Source: Persicaria tinctoria
Lineage: Eukaryota > Streptophyta > Magnoliopsida > Caryophyllales > Polygonaceae
DNA: 64,000 nt
NCBI GenBank assembly: GCA_037127255.1
Contig: JBANSL010000004.1
Location: 7,130,001-7,194,000 of the forward strand
Direction of reading: 5' to 3'
The notes beneath the pieces are model-generated. The model was given only the letters and a program-made list of their open reading frames with translations. It was not told where the DNA came from and made no database searches. Below are positions 33,202 through 45,861 of the stretch, piece by piece (position 1 is the stretch's first letter; each line of letters opens with the position of its first letter). Position numbers and translations under genes: made by a program.

Positions 33202-33444
33202 TTAGAAAAAAAAAAACCTTGGAATAGAAGCATTTGTAGACCCACTAGTAGTGTCAACAAAAGCATTAGTTGGATATAATCCTCTTTCTAGTGTACCAAT
33301 TAAATGTGTCCTGCCCATTGAAAGGCCTTGGACAAAACAATGAGATGATTTAAAAAACATAAATGAATTCAAATCAGAGACAAACTTCCTAGCTGATAAG
33401 AGGTTATATGCAAAATCAGGCACATGTAAAACATCATGTAACAC
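33202..33444 (-). pseudogene. copia protease-to-integrase linker fragment
   Basis: LHDVLHVPDFAYNLLSARKFVSDLN is the block that follows the copia protease, and SMGRTHLIGTLERGLY corresponds to the segment before the integrase zinc finger. It ends in a run of Phe codons from poly-T. It is the part of the copia remnant left of the LINE insertion. Confidence 0.68.
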
Positions 33445-33655
33445 TATGTTATTCTGAAGTTTTTTTTTTTGGTAGGCAAACCCTCCATGAGGAGATTTTT
33501 ATTCAAAGTAAAACAATAAGAACGCTAAAGATTTTGCCATCGGAGAGTAGAAACTCCTTTGGCATCATCTCCAAACTCGCACAACAAATGTTCGGAGCAA
33601 GTGTTCAAAAAAGAAAACCCAAGCGGAAACGCAGAAGCAAAACTAGCTAACCCAT

Positions 33656-36600
33656 CCGCGAGCCCATTGGCCTCACGGAAAACATGTCGGACCTGGAGGT
33701 TCCAGTTCCTATGACGGAAGCCTTGGCATAAGTCTACCAGGCTGGCACACAGATGTGTTTTCTTTATCGGATTCGAAGCAGCTCCACAACTCTCTTGGAA
33801 TCAATCTCGCAGATTACGTTCTCGAACCCATGGCTCCAAGCCAACTCCAAGCCTTTGGCTAGACCCCAAAGCTTGGCCTCCACCACTGAGCAACAGCCAA
33901 TGTTGTGGACGAAGCCAACAACCCAATCTCCGTTCACGTTGTGAATGGAACAACCCGCTGTCGTCGTCCCTGAGTCCCTGACCGCACCATCTACATTCAG
34001 TTTGAGCCAGCCAAGTGGATGAGTGCAACAGTTAACCGGCGTGGGGATCCTCTCCTTCGCTTTTTTCATTCCAAGGAGGTGCAGTCTAGCCAATGAATAT
34101 TGATTTGCAATGCTCCTACAACTGTCCAGGGTTAATGGTGTGACCTTGCTATCCTTGAAGACCTCCTCGTTTCTTCTGCTCCAAATCAACTAGAGAGCGG
34201 TAGCGAATAAGTCTCTCCATTGCACTCTTTCAGTTCCGTCCTTCTTTGTGGATAAATTGCTCCGCATCCACGCGGCGAACGGAAGGGTGAAGAACTAAGC
34301 CTTTCATTCTGCGCCTTCAACCTGCATCCAGAAATTCCTCACAGACGCGCAATCTCTGAACAAATGAATAAATGATTTGCTATAGGCAAGGCAGATAGGG
34401 CACAAATCAGAATTACCTATCTGCCTCCTGGCTCTTTCCGCGTTAGTAAGCACCCCCCCCCCCCCCCCCGGTCGCAGACCAACCAAACGAAGGACCGAAT
34501 CCTCTCATTGTCATTAAGTTTCCAAATTTTGTTCACGAAAGAGGAATCCGCCGATCGAAAAGCTTCGATTTTACTGATAGCTGCATACACGAACTTAGCC
34601 GAGTAGTCACCATCGTTGCTCAACACCCAGCAGAGGTTGTCATCCTTCTCTGAGACAGCAACCGCCGCCATCTTTAAAATAGTCTCGCTAGGCAGTAGCT
34701 GCACAAACTCCCCCCAAGACCAGCCCTTGCCCCTTTCCCAGTAGTTCGCCACCACCACCTCCCTAGAAGGCACATCCCCTTTCTCTTCCAACAGGTCACT
34801 CAGTGGGCTGTTACCGATCCACACATCCTCCCAGAATCGGATGCTGGTACCGTTCCCTAGCTGCCACTTGATGTGAGGTTTGATGACAATGATAGTCGCC
34901 TTAGTAATACTTTTCCAAATAATCGACGCCCCAGCCGACTTCCCAAGCTGCTTGGAAGCATACTTATTGACAAGAAAATCAGTCCAGGGCCCTTCCTCGC
35001 CACTCAAAAGCCTCCATCCCAGGTTGGCCACGAGAGCTAAGTTCATATCCCCCATCCTCTTAATACCGAGACCTCCCATCTCCTTGGGTCTAGCCACAAT
35101 ATCCCACGCCACTTTTTGCATACGTTTCTTTTTCCGGCGTGGATCCCCAAATGAAGCTCCGACAACACTTATTTATCGACCTGCACACCTTGTCCGGGAG
35201 AACCATGGTAGACGTGGTATAAACCGACCGAGTATTCAACACTGATCTGGCTAGCGTAACTCTTCCAGCAAAGCACGCTCGCCTTCCATCCCGATAACAT
35301 GGCATTGAACTTATCCAGAATCGGATCAAAGGAAGCAGAGGAAACTCTCTTATGCAAGATCGGTATCCCTAAGTAATTGCCAAGATCATTGGTCACCACT
35401 ATAACGCCAGCCTGCTGGAGCCTGTCTTTCAGAGTTCTACTGACATTACGGGAAACAAACATCTTCGACTTGCTCGGGCTGACTCTAAGCCCTGAGTGCC
35501 CACAGAAGCGGTCAATGCATCTCTTCACCACCTTGGTCCGAGCTACATAAGCTTCCGAGAAGAGGAGAATATTGTCCGCGAAAAAGAGATGTGAAAGTTT
35601 CGGACAACCCCTGGCGACTCTCACCGCTCTCCAGTCTCCATTCTCAACAACCTCGGTAATAATGTGTCCCAACCTCTCCATACATAAGATAAAAATATAT
35701 GGGGAAATGGGGTCGCCTTGTCGGATCCCCCACGAAGGGATGAATTGCTCCGACACCTCTCCATTCCAACGGACATGCATTCTCGGCGTCCGGATACACT
35801 CCATGATTCTCTCAATCCAAAACTTAGGCATACCAGCATACGAGAGCCTCTCTTCAATGAAATCCTTATTGAGCCTCTCATAGGCTTTTTCGAGATCCAA
35901 TTTGAGACACATCCACCCTTCCACACCCTGTTTTCTTTTCATCGAGTGAACCACTTCTTGGGCAATGATAATATTGTCCGAGATGAACCTTCCTAGTATA
36001 AAGCTGCCTTGCATCGGCCCAACGAGCTTGACCATTAACGGTTGCATTCTGGTGGTCATGACTTTCTAGATAGCCTTATACAGAACATTACAGAGGCTAA
36101 TAGGGCAGAATTGGTTAATTGCTCCAGGCTTACCAGTCTTCGGCAATAGGACAATCAGGGTATCGTTAACACCCGTGGGAAGAATAGCGGACGCAAAGAA
36201 ATCTTTTATGAACATAGAGGCAGAATCGCCCACCGTGTTCCAGCATTTGTGATAGAAACCCAGTTGGAACCCGTCGATGCCCGGCGATTTCATCGCACCC
36301 ATGCTACAGAAAGCTTGATGAATTTCCTCTTTGGAGACTTCTCTATACAGTTCCTCCCAATCGGACTTTTGTAGCTGCGGAAAATGGCAAGGTATCAGCT
36401 CAGAGACTCCTTCCGACTGCTCCCCACTGAAAAGGTTTCTGAAATAATTCACGGCCATCTCCTTCTTATCATCAACCCAGCGGTTATCATTGGTCCTAAG
36501 CCCCTCAACCCTGCTACGCTTTCTCCTGACGATTGTCGAAGCGTGGAAGAATTTAGTGTTGCGGTCACCAAGCACAAGCCATTTCTCCCGGGACTTTTGG

Positions 36601-37645
36601 AACCAAAGAATTTCTTCATGTTCGAGGGTGATATCCAACAAAGATTTGACATTAGCCTCCCAGGCAATCGCTTCCGAGGACGGATCCTTAACCATCTTTA
36701 TCTGAGAGGTGTTGAGGGCTTTCATCAGGGCATCCTTTCAGGCCTGAATGTTTTTAAACACCTCCCTATTCCACTTAGTGAGGTCTAACCTGAGTTTCTC
36801 AAGGGTTCCCGGCGTCGGGCAACTACTCTCCCACTTTGAGTCAATATAATGAAGGCGGGAAAGGACTCGTGAGACATCCAGGCAGCTTCGAAGCGAAACG
36901 GGCGGCATTTCCTGTTTTTGAGAATTGACGGATTCAATTCCAGGCGCAAGGGACAATGATCAGATGAGTACCTCAGAAGGTAGCGGACCCTCGCCTCCGG
37001 CCAAAGAAGCCTCCCCTCATAATTAGTAAGAACACGGTCCAGCCTTTTAGAAATAAACACCCCTCCAGTGCATGTCTTACTCCAAGTAAAATCTTGGCTC
37101 GTAAACCCCATGTCAATCAGACCGGCCTTGCTAATCAAACCACAGAATTTAGGCGAGTCGCGGTGCATAGATCCAAAACCACCCGAAGTCTCATCGGTGC
37201 CAATGATACAATTGAAATCTCCACCCAACACTAACGGCCCCTTGATGGAATCAATCGTGTCATTGAGATTAGCCCATAAAGGTTCCTGCCTATCCGTCAT
37301 GGGAGGGGCATACACAACAATAAGATGTTTCTTATCCAAACCAGAACCCCAGGAGGCATGGATGAAGTGGTCGGACTTGTGAACTATAGTGATATCACAC
37401 TTCTCTGCATCCCAAAGAAGCCAAACTCCACTGGCGAAACCTATAGGCTCAATATGGGAGCAACCGATGAACTCGAGCTTCTCACACGCTCTTCTAGCGT
37501 CCTCACCAGAGATCATCGTCTCGAAAAGTGCGAGAATATCGATAGCACAATGATTTCTAATGTACCTGATCGCTCTTCTAAAACTCTTCTTACCTGCACC
37601 GAAGCAATTTCAAAAAAGAATATTAGTAGTCTTTGAATTATCCAT
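33656..37645 (-). pseudogene. LINE ORF2: endonuclease, reverse transcriptase, RNase H, broken
   Basis: Starting at 37645 the frame reads MDNSKTTNILF, an in-frame TGA where the family has Trp, then NCFGAGKKSFRRAIRYIR. The apurinic-type endonuclease follows (37516-36785; GGDFNCI, SSDHCPLRLEL), the reverse transcriptase (36725-35169; PGIDGFQLGFYHKCW, RQGDPISPYIFILCMERL, LFFADNILLFSEA in place of the usual FADD), the zf-RVT region (35121-34304) and RNase H (34189-33764; LNVDGAVRD, EAKLWGL). Frames change at least three times. The catalytic FADD has become FADN, another sign of inactivity. Confidence 0.85.
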
Positions 37646-37988
37646 AAACACCAAAACAAAAAACCAGTAAACACAGGACAGAGAGGGTTTAGGATTGGTG
37701 TTCGGATTCAGGAATCATCTCCATCCCGCTGGCGATCGTTTCATCGCTCTTAGAATTACCAGCCTCAACGTCGCTTTTGTCCGTCCTCTTCGCCCAGAAC
37801 TTGCCTAAGATTGGCACAGAAGGATCTGGGTTAATCATGTTGGACCAATCCTCCGGCCACCTGACACGTTCAAGAGCGTCTGGGTTTTCAATGGATCCCT
37901 CATGGACTGTAGGGTTCGATCTGGGCCTTTTCTTTGGGCCATCCACCTCCATTTGGGCTTTCTGACTCGGATCCTTTCCCACTGATCA

Positions 37989-39204
37989 TTGTCTCACTTT
38001 AAGTTTAGACTTAGAATGCATCTTAGCTCTAGTCCTGGGAATGGCAATATTTTCCTTCTGGGCTCCCTCGTTTGCTATAGTGAATTCACTCTGGCCTGAC
38101 ATCCCCTTCGCTTTCCTTGGCCCATTTATCTCCGGTCCAGCCCCAACGTTGACCTCCTAATTCGTTCCTTTGGGATCGCTACCCGGGTCCTTATTTGGTT
38201 GAGAGTTTCTCTCTCCATTAACTTCCAAATTATTATCCACCTGCTTAACGTCGAAATTCTCCTTGGGAACTCTAGACTGATCATTACTACGGTCGTAATC
38301 CCTAGGCTCTCTTTTGTTTCTCCCAGGCTCAACGACATGCGTCTTCTTCCAAGACATGTGCGCGTTATGCTGGTGTCTTTTTGGTTGCTCCTGGGTATTC
38401 GGTACCGGCGTCGAAAATTTAGGTTTAGCATCTCCGACCTTCTTCCTGAGGTTCACCACCATTCATGGGCCGTGGCACTCGTCCCCACTCCCCGAATTAT
38501 TCCCTGTTGATCTTTCTGGGACCGGAGGTGTTCCAGACGAACTCTTACGTACCTTCCTCTTTCGCAGCCTTTCTTGTCGTCTCTTGGTTCCTAAAAAGGC
38601 ACTTAGCTTTCAGATGACCATGGCGCCCACAACCAAATCATATGTTAGGGATACCTTCATACTCCAGTTTATATCTCACACCATTGATATTAATCGTGCC
38701 TTTGAGTGGCTCCTCAAGGTTCACTTCGACGCAAACCCTAGCAAAATCCCCACGGTTAGTGTAGATGGTTCGGTAGTCCACCCTTATAGGCCCGCCCAAG
38801 GCCTCGGCAACCCTCAGGAGAACGTCTTCCTGGTAGAAGATCAGAGGGAGATCGAGGACTCTGACCCAGGTAGGCGCGGTTTGAATCGCATCCGACGGTT
38901 TGAAATCCGATGACCACAACTTAATGATGAGGCACCTTCCGAACACCGACCAAGGTCCCCCTGTAAGGATTTTCAAGCAATCCTCCTTATTTTCCAGGCT
39001 CACCAGGAAATTGCCTTGTGGAAGATCAATCACTTGGAACCTCCTGCAATCCTGCCACAACTCTCTCAACTTTCTTTCCATCACGTAGAGCGGGATCTTC
39101 TGCCCTAGCATCCTTAATATCAGAGAATTTTCCCACACTCATGCTAAAGCAATCAAAACCTTCGGCTCCTGCTCGCCTAGAATGCTCTCTTTTTCGGAAG
39201 TCAT
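37989..39204 (-). pseudogene. LINE ORF1 (DUF4283 domain and zinc knuckle), broken
   Basis: An ATG at 39204 opens MTSEKESILGEQEPKVLIAL, then an in-frame TGA, then WENSLILRMLGQKIPLYVMERKLRELW...GGPWSVFGRCLIIKLWSSDF...VRVLDLPLIFY...NRGDFARVCVEVNLEEPL down to 38638, the DUF4283 pattern of plant LINE ORF1 proteins. A TGA replaces the first Cys codon of the following knuckle (text FGCGRHGHLKAKC). The low-complexity tail continues to about 37990 in shifting frames. ORF1 would bind element RNA. Confidence 0.75.
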
Positions 39205-39375
39205 GAAATTTTATCCTTTTCTAGCTGATGCATGATTATGTTATTCTAAAGTCGTATAGTACCATATGACAAATTTTAGATGGTTCACCATCGGTATATT
39301 TATAAAGCTTGGATGTTTGAATGATTTATATGACTTAAACAATGATAAAGAAGGACAGATGCTGTTACATTGTTG

Positions 39376-39663
39376 TCATTGCGAAAACCATGAAGAACCT
39401 TTGTTTGACCTTAATTGACAGCTTCCATTAACAAAGTTGAATTTATTCTTTGCAATCAAAGAAATTTCACTGAGTGCCTCCAATGGTTTGTAGTTACTCT
39501 CGTTCAATAGTTGCATGGACAAGTTGTAATTCGGATGATTTGAATGATGCAAGAAAAAGTCATCATTCGAATCCATATATAGCATTGAATTTGGCAGCTG
39601 AATCTTGATTTCAGAGTTGATCTCTTTCTCTTCCTTGGAAATCTGCCATTGAATTGTGATCAA
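39376..39663 (-). pseudogene. copia gag N-terminal fragment
   Basis: The frame contains DDFFLHHSNHPNYNLSMQLLNESNY and EISLIAKNKFNFVNGSCQL, the typical N-terminal block of a copia gag (DUF4219/UBN2 start). It ends early at SSWFSQ, and the usual WKRAM between the two blocks is damaged. It lies directly downstream of the primer binding site at 39677-39688. Confidence 0.7.
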
Positions 39664-39676
39664 GAAATCGGCGCTA

Positions 39677-39688
39677 GCTCTGATACCA
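39677..39688 (-). promoter_or_regulatory. primer binding site (tRNA-iMet) of the split copia remnant
   Basis: TGGTATCAGAGC on the minus strand matches the initiator tRNA-Met complement. A probable LTR lies to its right, with a likely start TGTTAGAG at 39964. Confidence 0.75.
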
Positions 39689-40469
39689 TAACATATTTTT
39701 TATTGAAAGAGATTGTGCTTGAATTGATCAAGCCAGATGACATCGAATGAAGAAAAACAGAGTGCAGAACTCTAAGATTAGAAACTGAGATTAGAGAGCG
39801 AGAGAGAAGAGGAAACATACATGATTCAATGTCTATGTAATTGGGCGGAAGGAAAAAAAGTAAAGTACACTAGAACTTATGTCCTATTATAGCTGCTAAA
39901 GTCGATGGAGCTGTTAGCTTAGGGAATCAGAACTTTTCCTGCATAATATAACAATTCTCTAACAACTTATTCTACTAATATTACATGGAAAAAATGATTA
40001 TAAAAAATACATGTATAATATGTCATAATAATTACCGATTGTTGTTGTTCTAACTACTTTTCTAGCATTAAAAAAATCGCTCATTCTAAGAGCATGTTTA
40101 ACGGAGGAAATACATGCAGGGATACTAGATAATAATATTTTAAAAATTGAAACAATGGGTTTGGCAATACTAGAGGAATACTCACTTGGTAATTGGTATC
40201 GATACTTGGGGTAAAAATTAACTGTGCGTCAGGGTGAAAATCGCTCATTCTAAGAGCATGTTTTTCGGATGCACTAGGCTGAAATGACGTCGCTTGGCAA
40301 TGAAAAAAATGAAATGTTGCGGATATGTGGTGTAGCCGCTGTAGAGATTTGATGCAAGGGTGGCCATGTGTCGATGTCGGATGCGCTTGTAGAGAAGCCG
40401 GGCTGCTGCATGGGCGACATGTTTTTTTTTCTATACAAGGCGAGGATTGATTTGGGGGTGATCAAACAC

Positions 40470-40991
40470 GGCTGACCCACCGTCCAAGAGCATCCTGACA
40501 GATGAAATCTTCGATCTCAACTAGAGGATGATCCTGAAGCAAAGTCGTCGAAAGACCCAGATGCGCCAATTTGTCCGCAACATGATTCCCTTCGCGGAAG
40601 TGTGGGCGATTGAGATACGCAGAAATGCATGGCAAAGACCGTGCACTGAAAGAAAAATCTCGACCTTCCATCGGCTCTTCCACGATCCATTCATGGCGTT
40701 AATAACTTTCAAACAGTCCCTCTCCACTTCAAGATTGGAAAAACTCCGCTTTGAAGCCTCCTTAAGACTAGCCAGATGACCAAGGCACTCCGCTTGTAAA
40801 GCGGAGATTTTTCCATGGCGTTGCGCCCCACACAACAGAACTGCACCATGACTATCACGAATGACATAACCAAAAGCGACAAGGCCAGATGCAAGCTTTG
40901 CTCCGTCAAAATTAAGTTTCATGAAACCCTCTTTAGGTATTCCCCATGTTATCATTTTCTTTCGATTTGTCCTCTTTTGGTTGGTCTTCAT
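40470..40991 (-). pseudogene. RNase H-like (RVT_3) fragment
   Basis: The frame 40991-40521 carries the RNase H-like order DGA...GYVIRDSHG...QAECLGHL...VERDCLKVINAM. A frameshift near 40600 moves the end (FREGNHVADKLAHLGLS) into another frame (40683-40462). It is the C-terminal part of a LINE ORF2, not a host gene. Confidence 0.72.
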
Positions 40992-41052
40992 TCTAGTTGT
41001 AATTATTTCTTCTCATGGAGCCTCAGTTTGCTTTTTTCCAACTTGCCTTATA

Positions 41053-41332
41053 CTCCCTCCGTCTCAAAAAACAAGTCATTTTAGCAATGTGCACTAGTTT
41101 TAATAAAACACTCATCCATCAATCAACATCATCATTCCACTAACTTTTTTCATTAATTTTATTGTTTTTTAAATACCCACTATATTTTTTAACCAATCAA
41201 ACTCTTTTAAAAAGTCAACAACACAAAAACCAATACAAATCATTACTATCCCCCTACCTAGAAAACCTAAAACGACATGTATTTTGATACAACTCAACTA
41301 CTCTAAAACGACATGTTTTTCGAGACGGAGGG
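41053..41332. mobile_element. Stowaway MITE inside the LINE remnant
   Basis: The left end CTCCCTCCGTCTCAAAAAAC and the right end (TTTTTCGAGACGGAGGG) are inverted repeats, with TA on both sides (41051-41052 and 41333-41334). The body is about 280 bp and non-coding. The right end lacks two bases of the left consensus. Confidence 0.8.
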
Positions 41333-42340
41333 TATTGTTTTATATATTTAACCAATTCTTCCATGTTTTTAATATCATTGTTGTTTAAAGGAATTTTATT
41401 TCTCATTGACCAAACTCCCCATAAGAAAAAGGCCAGAATTGATTTCTGCTCCGTAGATAGTTTTGTGAAAATTTCAAAGATTATTTTTATAGGGTTTTCT
41501 ATTGTATCTGTGTTTTGTATTGTTCTCTCTATCTGTTTGTCTATTCTTCCGACAAAGTTTAATATTGTCTGTCATTCGATAAATATATGTGTTGCATCTT
41601 CTTCATTGTGGTGATAGAGTGGGCATTCCAAAGGAATGTGGACTCCTTTATTTCGTAATCTCATCTTCGTTGGTGTTCCGTTTAGTACATTTTTTCAAAG
41701 AATTTTTTTATCTTTTGGCAAGCAATCAATGTACCAAATCCAGTCAAATTGTTCCTCATATGTTCTTCTAGCTCTCATAATGTGGTACATGACACTTGTT
41801 ATTGAAAACCAACCGCTTCTGCTTGGTTTCCAGTATAATCGGTCTTCGATTTCATTCATTGGTATGTGAATTTCAAGTATCTGCTCCACAATATCCATTG
41901 GGAGGAAATCTTTTAATCTTTTTGTGTTCCAGGTTCTGTTTGGGTTTATATATTGGTCAATCTGTCATCATTTCCTGTTTCACAATGAGGACTTGTAACC
42001 TTTTTTCTTGTAGGTTAGCATCAAGCCATTTATCTGCCCAGAATCTTATAGTTTTTCTGTTTTCAATTTGCCATATTAGTCCTGCGTAGAATTCTTCTCT
42101 AATTTCTGTCAATTTTGCCCATTTCCATGGAGTGTTCTCTTTTCTTGTGTAATCCCCAAAAAAAAATTTCCCTCAAATAGTTTTCTGTTATTATTTTCAC
42201 CCATTTATTTTGTGGTTTTGTAAAAAATTCTCTATAGAAGTTTCATTTATAAAGCCTTATTCTTGACTTTTGTATTATTCATTTCGTGATTCCGTAAGAA
42301 TTTTTGAAGTTTTCATTTTTGTAAAGTCTTGAGACCAATT

Positions 42341-44816
42341 CTAGTATTCTACGTTATGGGAGATATCGATCACTACTAGGAAGTTTCTGGTCCAGCTTGG
42401 GATTTCTACATAGGCTATGCCCAATTGGTTAGACCTTGCAAGTTGTACTAGTAAAAGATACTCCATTAATGTCACACTTGGTAAATTATATGATTATATC
42501 CCATTCATCCACTCACTATCTTGATTCTTGATCGATAATGGGCTAATTTAATATCTAGAGAAGTTCTTATAAATTCATAAGAATTACAGTATTTGTTAAC
42601 TTGTTTTTATCACAATTCACAACACAACGAGATTTATAATTAGAGATTGTGTGCGTAACGAGATCACATATGCGGTGTAAAAGCAAACATATATTAACTG
42701 TGACTTTTGAATTCATCAATATGACATATTATGGTCCTGTTATACACCAGACTAAAATTTCGCTAGATACATAACCATTCATCAATCTCTGGTGTCATCA
42801 AGCTTTTTCGGTCTGAAAAAAAAATCTTACCAACACTGAAAACCGGTGAATCCACTCTTGTGCGGATAACAAGCCGATTTCCTATATATACATATTGGTT
42901 TTTCATTTGATCATTAGTTTGTTTTTTCCCTACCAAACTTCTCTAGCTACTGACTTTCTGTCGATCTCTCGATTTTTCAAGTTCGTTCGGAAAGCAAATC
43001 TCTTTCCTACAGCCAACCTTGATCAATTTGTTCATTCATACTTGTATAGAGCCTTTAATTGATCAATAATAATAATTAAGGAAGAACATTAACATGTTAA
43101 GTGAGATGTGGATTCCTTATAATGTGTTAAAAGGGTAAACAAATTTCTAATTTGATCAAGTACCTAAACATGTGGTGTTTTAGAAGAGAGGGGCCACAAA
43201 AATTTAGTGTCAAAGACAAGGAGTTGTCCAGTTGGGTCTAATGAATCAAATGATAGTGAAACATTTTTATGTTACTCAAGTATGAAATTACAATCAACTA
43301 AAACACTTCGCGGATGTCTTCGTTTGGATTTCGTATAGATCATAAAGTTACCGACTTCATTATCACAAGCAATACATGTGAAACGAACAATTTACAACTT
43401 GTTAATGTATTAAGATATGGGAAAAGAGGTGAAAGTCGAAGTATTTTATGACCCTGTCATTTTTCTACAAATTTTTGTAATTGTGCTTGAAGTTTGAACC
43501 ATGTTGAGTTTCACAAAAATGTGTATAATTGATTCCTATTAGTGTCCATGAGTTGCATTTGCAAGCTCATGGTGTAGCAAGTTGGAAGAAGTCTAAGTCT
43601 TGTTGTACATAGATATCCAAGGTGTTTGTGTTTGTGTTTGTGGAGGTAAACCATAGTTGAATGTTTTTACCAAGATTTCCTTTTGAGTTTTTAGTGTATT
43701 TGGCATGAAATCAAATGGTTAGATGTGAATGAGAAATGCATTGATAGGATATAATATAGGGCAATGTAGTAATGTTAGAGATATGATTCACAAAATGAAG
43801 TATAAGTATATTCGCCAACCATGTTTGGACATTATATCGACTTTTATGTGTTCAGATAGTGAATTTTAAAGTTTTAGGGTTCGGAAAAGTTAAAAAAAAT
43901 AAGCAATTAATGCAATGATATACTAGTATATTAAGGAAAGTATCACCGTTTTGGTATTAAGTTACTGTAAGTGTTGATTTTGTCGTTTAATCCATAAAAT
44001 TTCATAAAAGCATATTTGATGACCGGACAAACGACCTCAAAGCCCACGAAAGTATTGTTTGAAAGCGTTATCGTGTTTGTTATATAAAAAAAATCGATAA
44101 CTAACTCAAACAGTTTAAGAAAAGCACAGTTTATTTTTGAAATAGTATAAGCGTTCATCCTGCGTCGTCTTCTTATCAAAATCTAACCAACCATTTCTCA
44201 CCAGAATCGCGCGTTTTTTTTACCGTTGCGCTCCTTGGTTACCACACTTTCATATGCAACCAAAAAAATAGGGTTTTCAATCAAGCATTTATCCCAAATC
44301 CACATTAAACTCAACTAACACATCACAAGTTTGGTTTTCGGCTAGTTCCGCTTCACAATCAAATATCTCTCTCATTTCTCGACCTTAATATTCGAGTAAA
44401 TACTCATTAGAAAGCTTAGGTACTGATCTTCATCTCCATGAAAAAATCATGAAAATTCACCCAATATATCTCATGTTACAGCCGATTTAAATCAAGTTGA
44501 AAACACACCTTAGAAACCTAATCTCTTGAATCCTTCCAATGGCATCCACTCATAGTCCCCTTCAAAGAAAGGAGGCCCACTCTCAGCCGTTGATAACCGC
44601 CGGATCGGACGGCTCATATTCAAAATTTTGAGGGGCAGTCAATCCGTGTGTAAGAGTTTCAACCAATCAGATCTCGCCGTTGCTTCAGCTCGAGTCTTTG
44701 CCTTTCAATATTTAAACTCCGCCTTCATCTTCTTCCTCTGCACAAATCACAGAAAAAAGAAAAATCAAATTCGATTCTGTTTGATAGATCGAGTGATCAA
44801 TCCATTTTGCTCAGCA
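42341..44816. other. intergenic region upstream of histone H1
   Basis: No frame over 80 codons shows a recognisable domain and no transposon ends stand out. A sequence TATTTAAAC (about 44708) lies about 100 bp before the H1 start codon and is a possible TATA-type element. Confidence 0.45.
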
Positions 44817-45861
44817 ATGGCGTCAGTTGAAGTTGAGGCAACAACAACCACCGAGGTGATCGACATCGCCATCGATCCTCCGGCACCGGAGGAGAAGCCG
44901 GAGGAACCGGCCGCCGCCGAGGCCGAGGCCAAGCCGGAGAAGGAGAAAGCTAAGCCGAAGAAGCGATCTGGTCCTAAGAAGGCGGCAACGCATCCACCTT
45001 TCTTTGAGGTTTGGATCTCATTTGTTCGTGAAATTAGCTTTGCCTTTTTTGTTTGATTTTATGTAGATCTGTTCTCATTGGGAAATGTTTGATTTTGATT
45101 GAATTGATTGATTGATTGTTCGAGATTCTGATCTGGAATTTGATTTCTGTTTTCAGATGGTGAGCGATGCGATCGTGACACTGAAGGAGAAGAGCGGATC
45201 GAGCCAGTACGCGATCCAGAAATTCTCCGAGGAGAAGCACAAGCAGCTGCCTCCGAATTTCAGGAAGCTCCTGTTGGTTCAGATTAAGAAATTCGTCGCT
45301 TCTGGAAAGCTCGTGAAGGTTAAGAACTCGTACAAGCTCCCGTCCGCCAAGGCTCCCTCTCCTCCGAAGCCGGCGGTGAAGAAATCCGCCGCCGCCAAGC
45401 CGAAATCTACCTCCGCCGCGAAGAAGCCAGCGGCAAAGAAGGCGGTCGCCAAGGCGCCGACGAAGTCGAAGGCAGTCGTTAAGCCGAAGCCGAAGCCAAA
45501 GCCCGCCGCCAAGCCTAAGACAGTCGCCAAGGCGAAACCTGCTGCCGCAAAGCCCAAGGCGGCAGCCACCGCCGGGAAGCGCAAGGCTGTAGCGAAGCCG
45601 AAGTCCAAGGCGCCGACTAAGGTCGCAAAGACATCGGCGGCGGCGTCCCCTTCTTCGAAGAAAACGAAGAAGGTTGCTGCTCCGGCGAAGAAGGCTGCAC
45701 CGGCAAAGAAGGCGACTCCGGTGAAGAAGGTGGTAGCTCCAGCGAAGAAAGCTTCTGTCCCGGCGAAGAAGACGGCGGCGGCGAAGCCAAAGACGGCGAA
45801 GAAGCTGAAGAGTGTGAGGCCACCGGCGAAGAGGACATCGGCAAGGAAATCGGTCAAGTGA
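44817..45861 (+). CDS. linker histone H1
   Basis: Two exons, 44817-45008 and 45157-45861, give 298 residues. The N-terminal tail is acidic and Pro/Ala-rich, then Lys-rich. The winged-helix globular domain (H15) spans about residues 57-126 (HPPFFEMVSDAIVTLKEKSG, AIQKFSEEKHKQLPPNFRKL, VASGKLVKVKNSYKL). A long C-terminal tail of K/A/P repeats (PAKK, KPKPK, TPVKK) follows to residue 298. The intron splits the globular domain after PPFFE, a common H1 gene layout in plants. The protein binds nucleosome linker DNA and compacts chromatin. Long frames on the opposite strand (45034-45954) arise from the repetitive codons and are not genes. Confidence 0.96.

Larger units (their letters stand above)
33460..39237 (-). 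mobile_element. nearly full-length L1-like LINE (5.8 kb) with target duplication
   Basis: The element runs on the minus strand from a short 5' leader (39237) to a poly-A tail (poly-T at 33460-33470 on the plus strand). The 14 bases ATGTTATTCTGAAG (33446-33459) recur as ATGTTATTCTAAAG (39238-39251), one mismatch, a good target-site duplication. It has ORF1 with a DUF4283-type domain, and ORF2 with endonuclease, reverse transcriptase, zf-RVT and RNase H. Several stops and frameshifts, plus an 18-base C run (34453-34470), mean it is no longer active. Confidence 0.9.
33191..39964 (-). mobile_element. copia remnant split by a LINE
   Basis: On the minus strand the 5' end has a candidate LTR (about 39692-39964), a tRNA-iMet primer binding site (39677-39688) and a gag start (39663-39376, with FFLHHSNHPNYNLSMQLLNESNY). 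The LINE at 33460-39237 follows. Left of it, 33444-33202 carries the protease/integrase-proximal piece (MLHDVLHVPDFAYNLLSARKF). Much of gag is missing, so the element had internal deletions besides the insertion. Confidence 0.72.
40470..42340 (-). mobile_element. LINE 3' remnant with an inserted Stowaway element
   Basis: Minus-strand text gives RNase H (40991-40470; LNFDGAKLASGLVAFGYVIRDSHGAV, LQAECLGHLASL) and, upstream, a zf-RVT part (about 42150-41590; EDRLYWKPSRSGWFSITSVMYHIM and a Cys/His-rich piece). A Stowaway element (41053-41332) sits between the two. Reverse transcriptase and endonuclease are absent, and boundaries are approximate. Confidence 0.7.

Noticed and set aside
33764..34189. 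RNase H-like frame as a host gene
   Set aside because: It is the C-terminal domain of the LINE ORF2 and lies within the target-duplication-bounded insertion.
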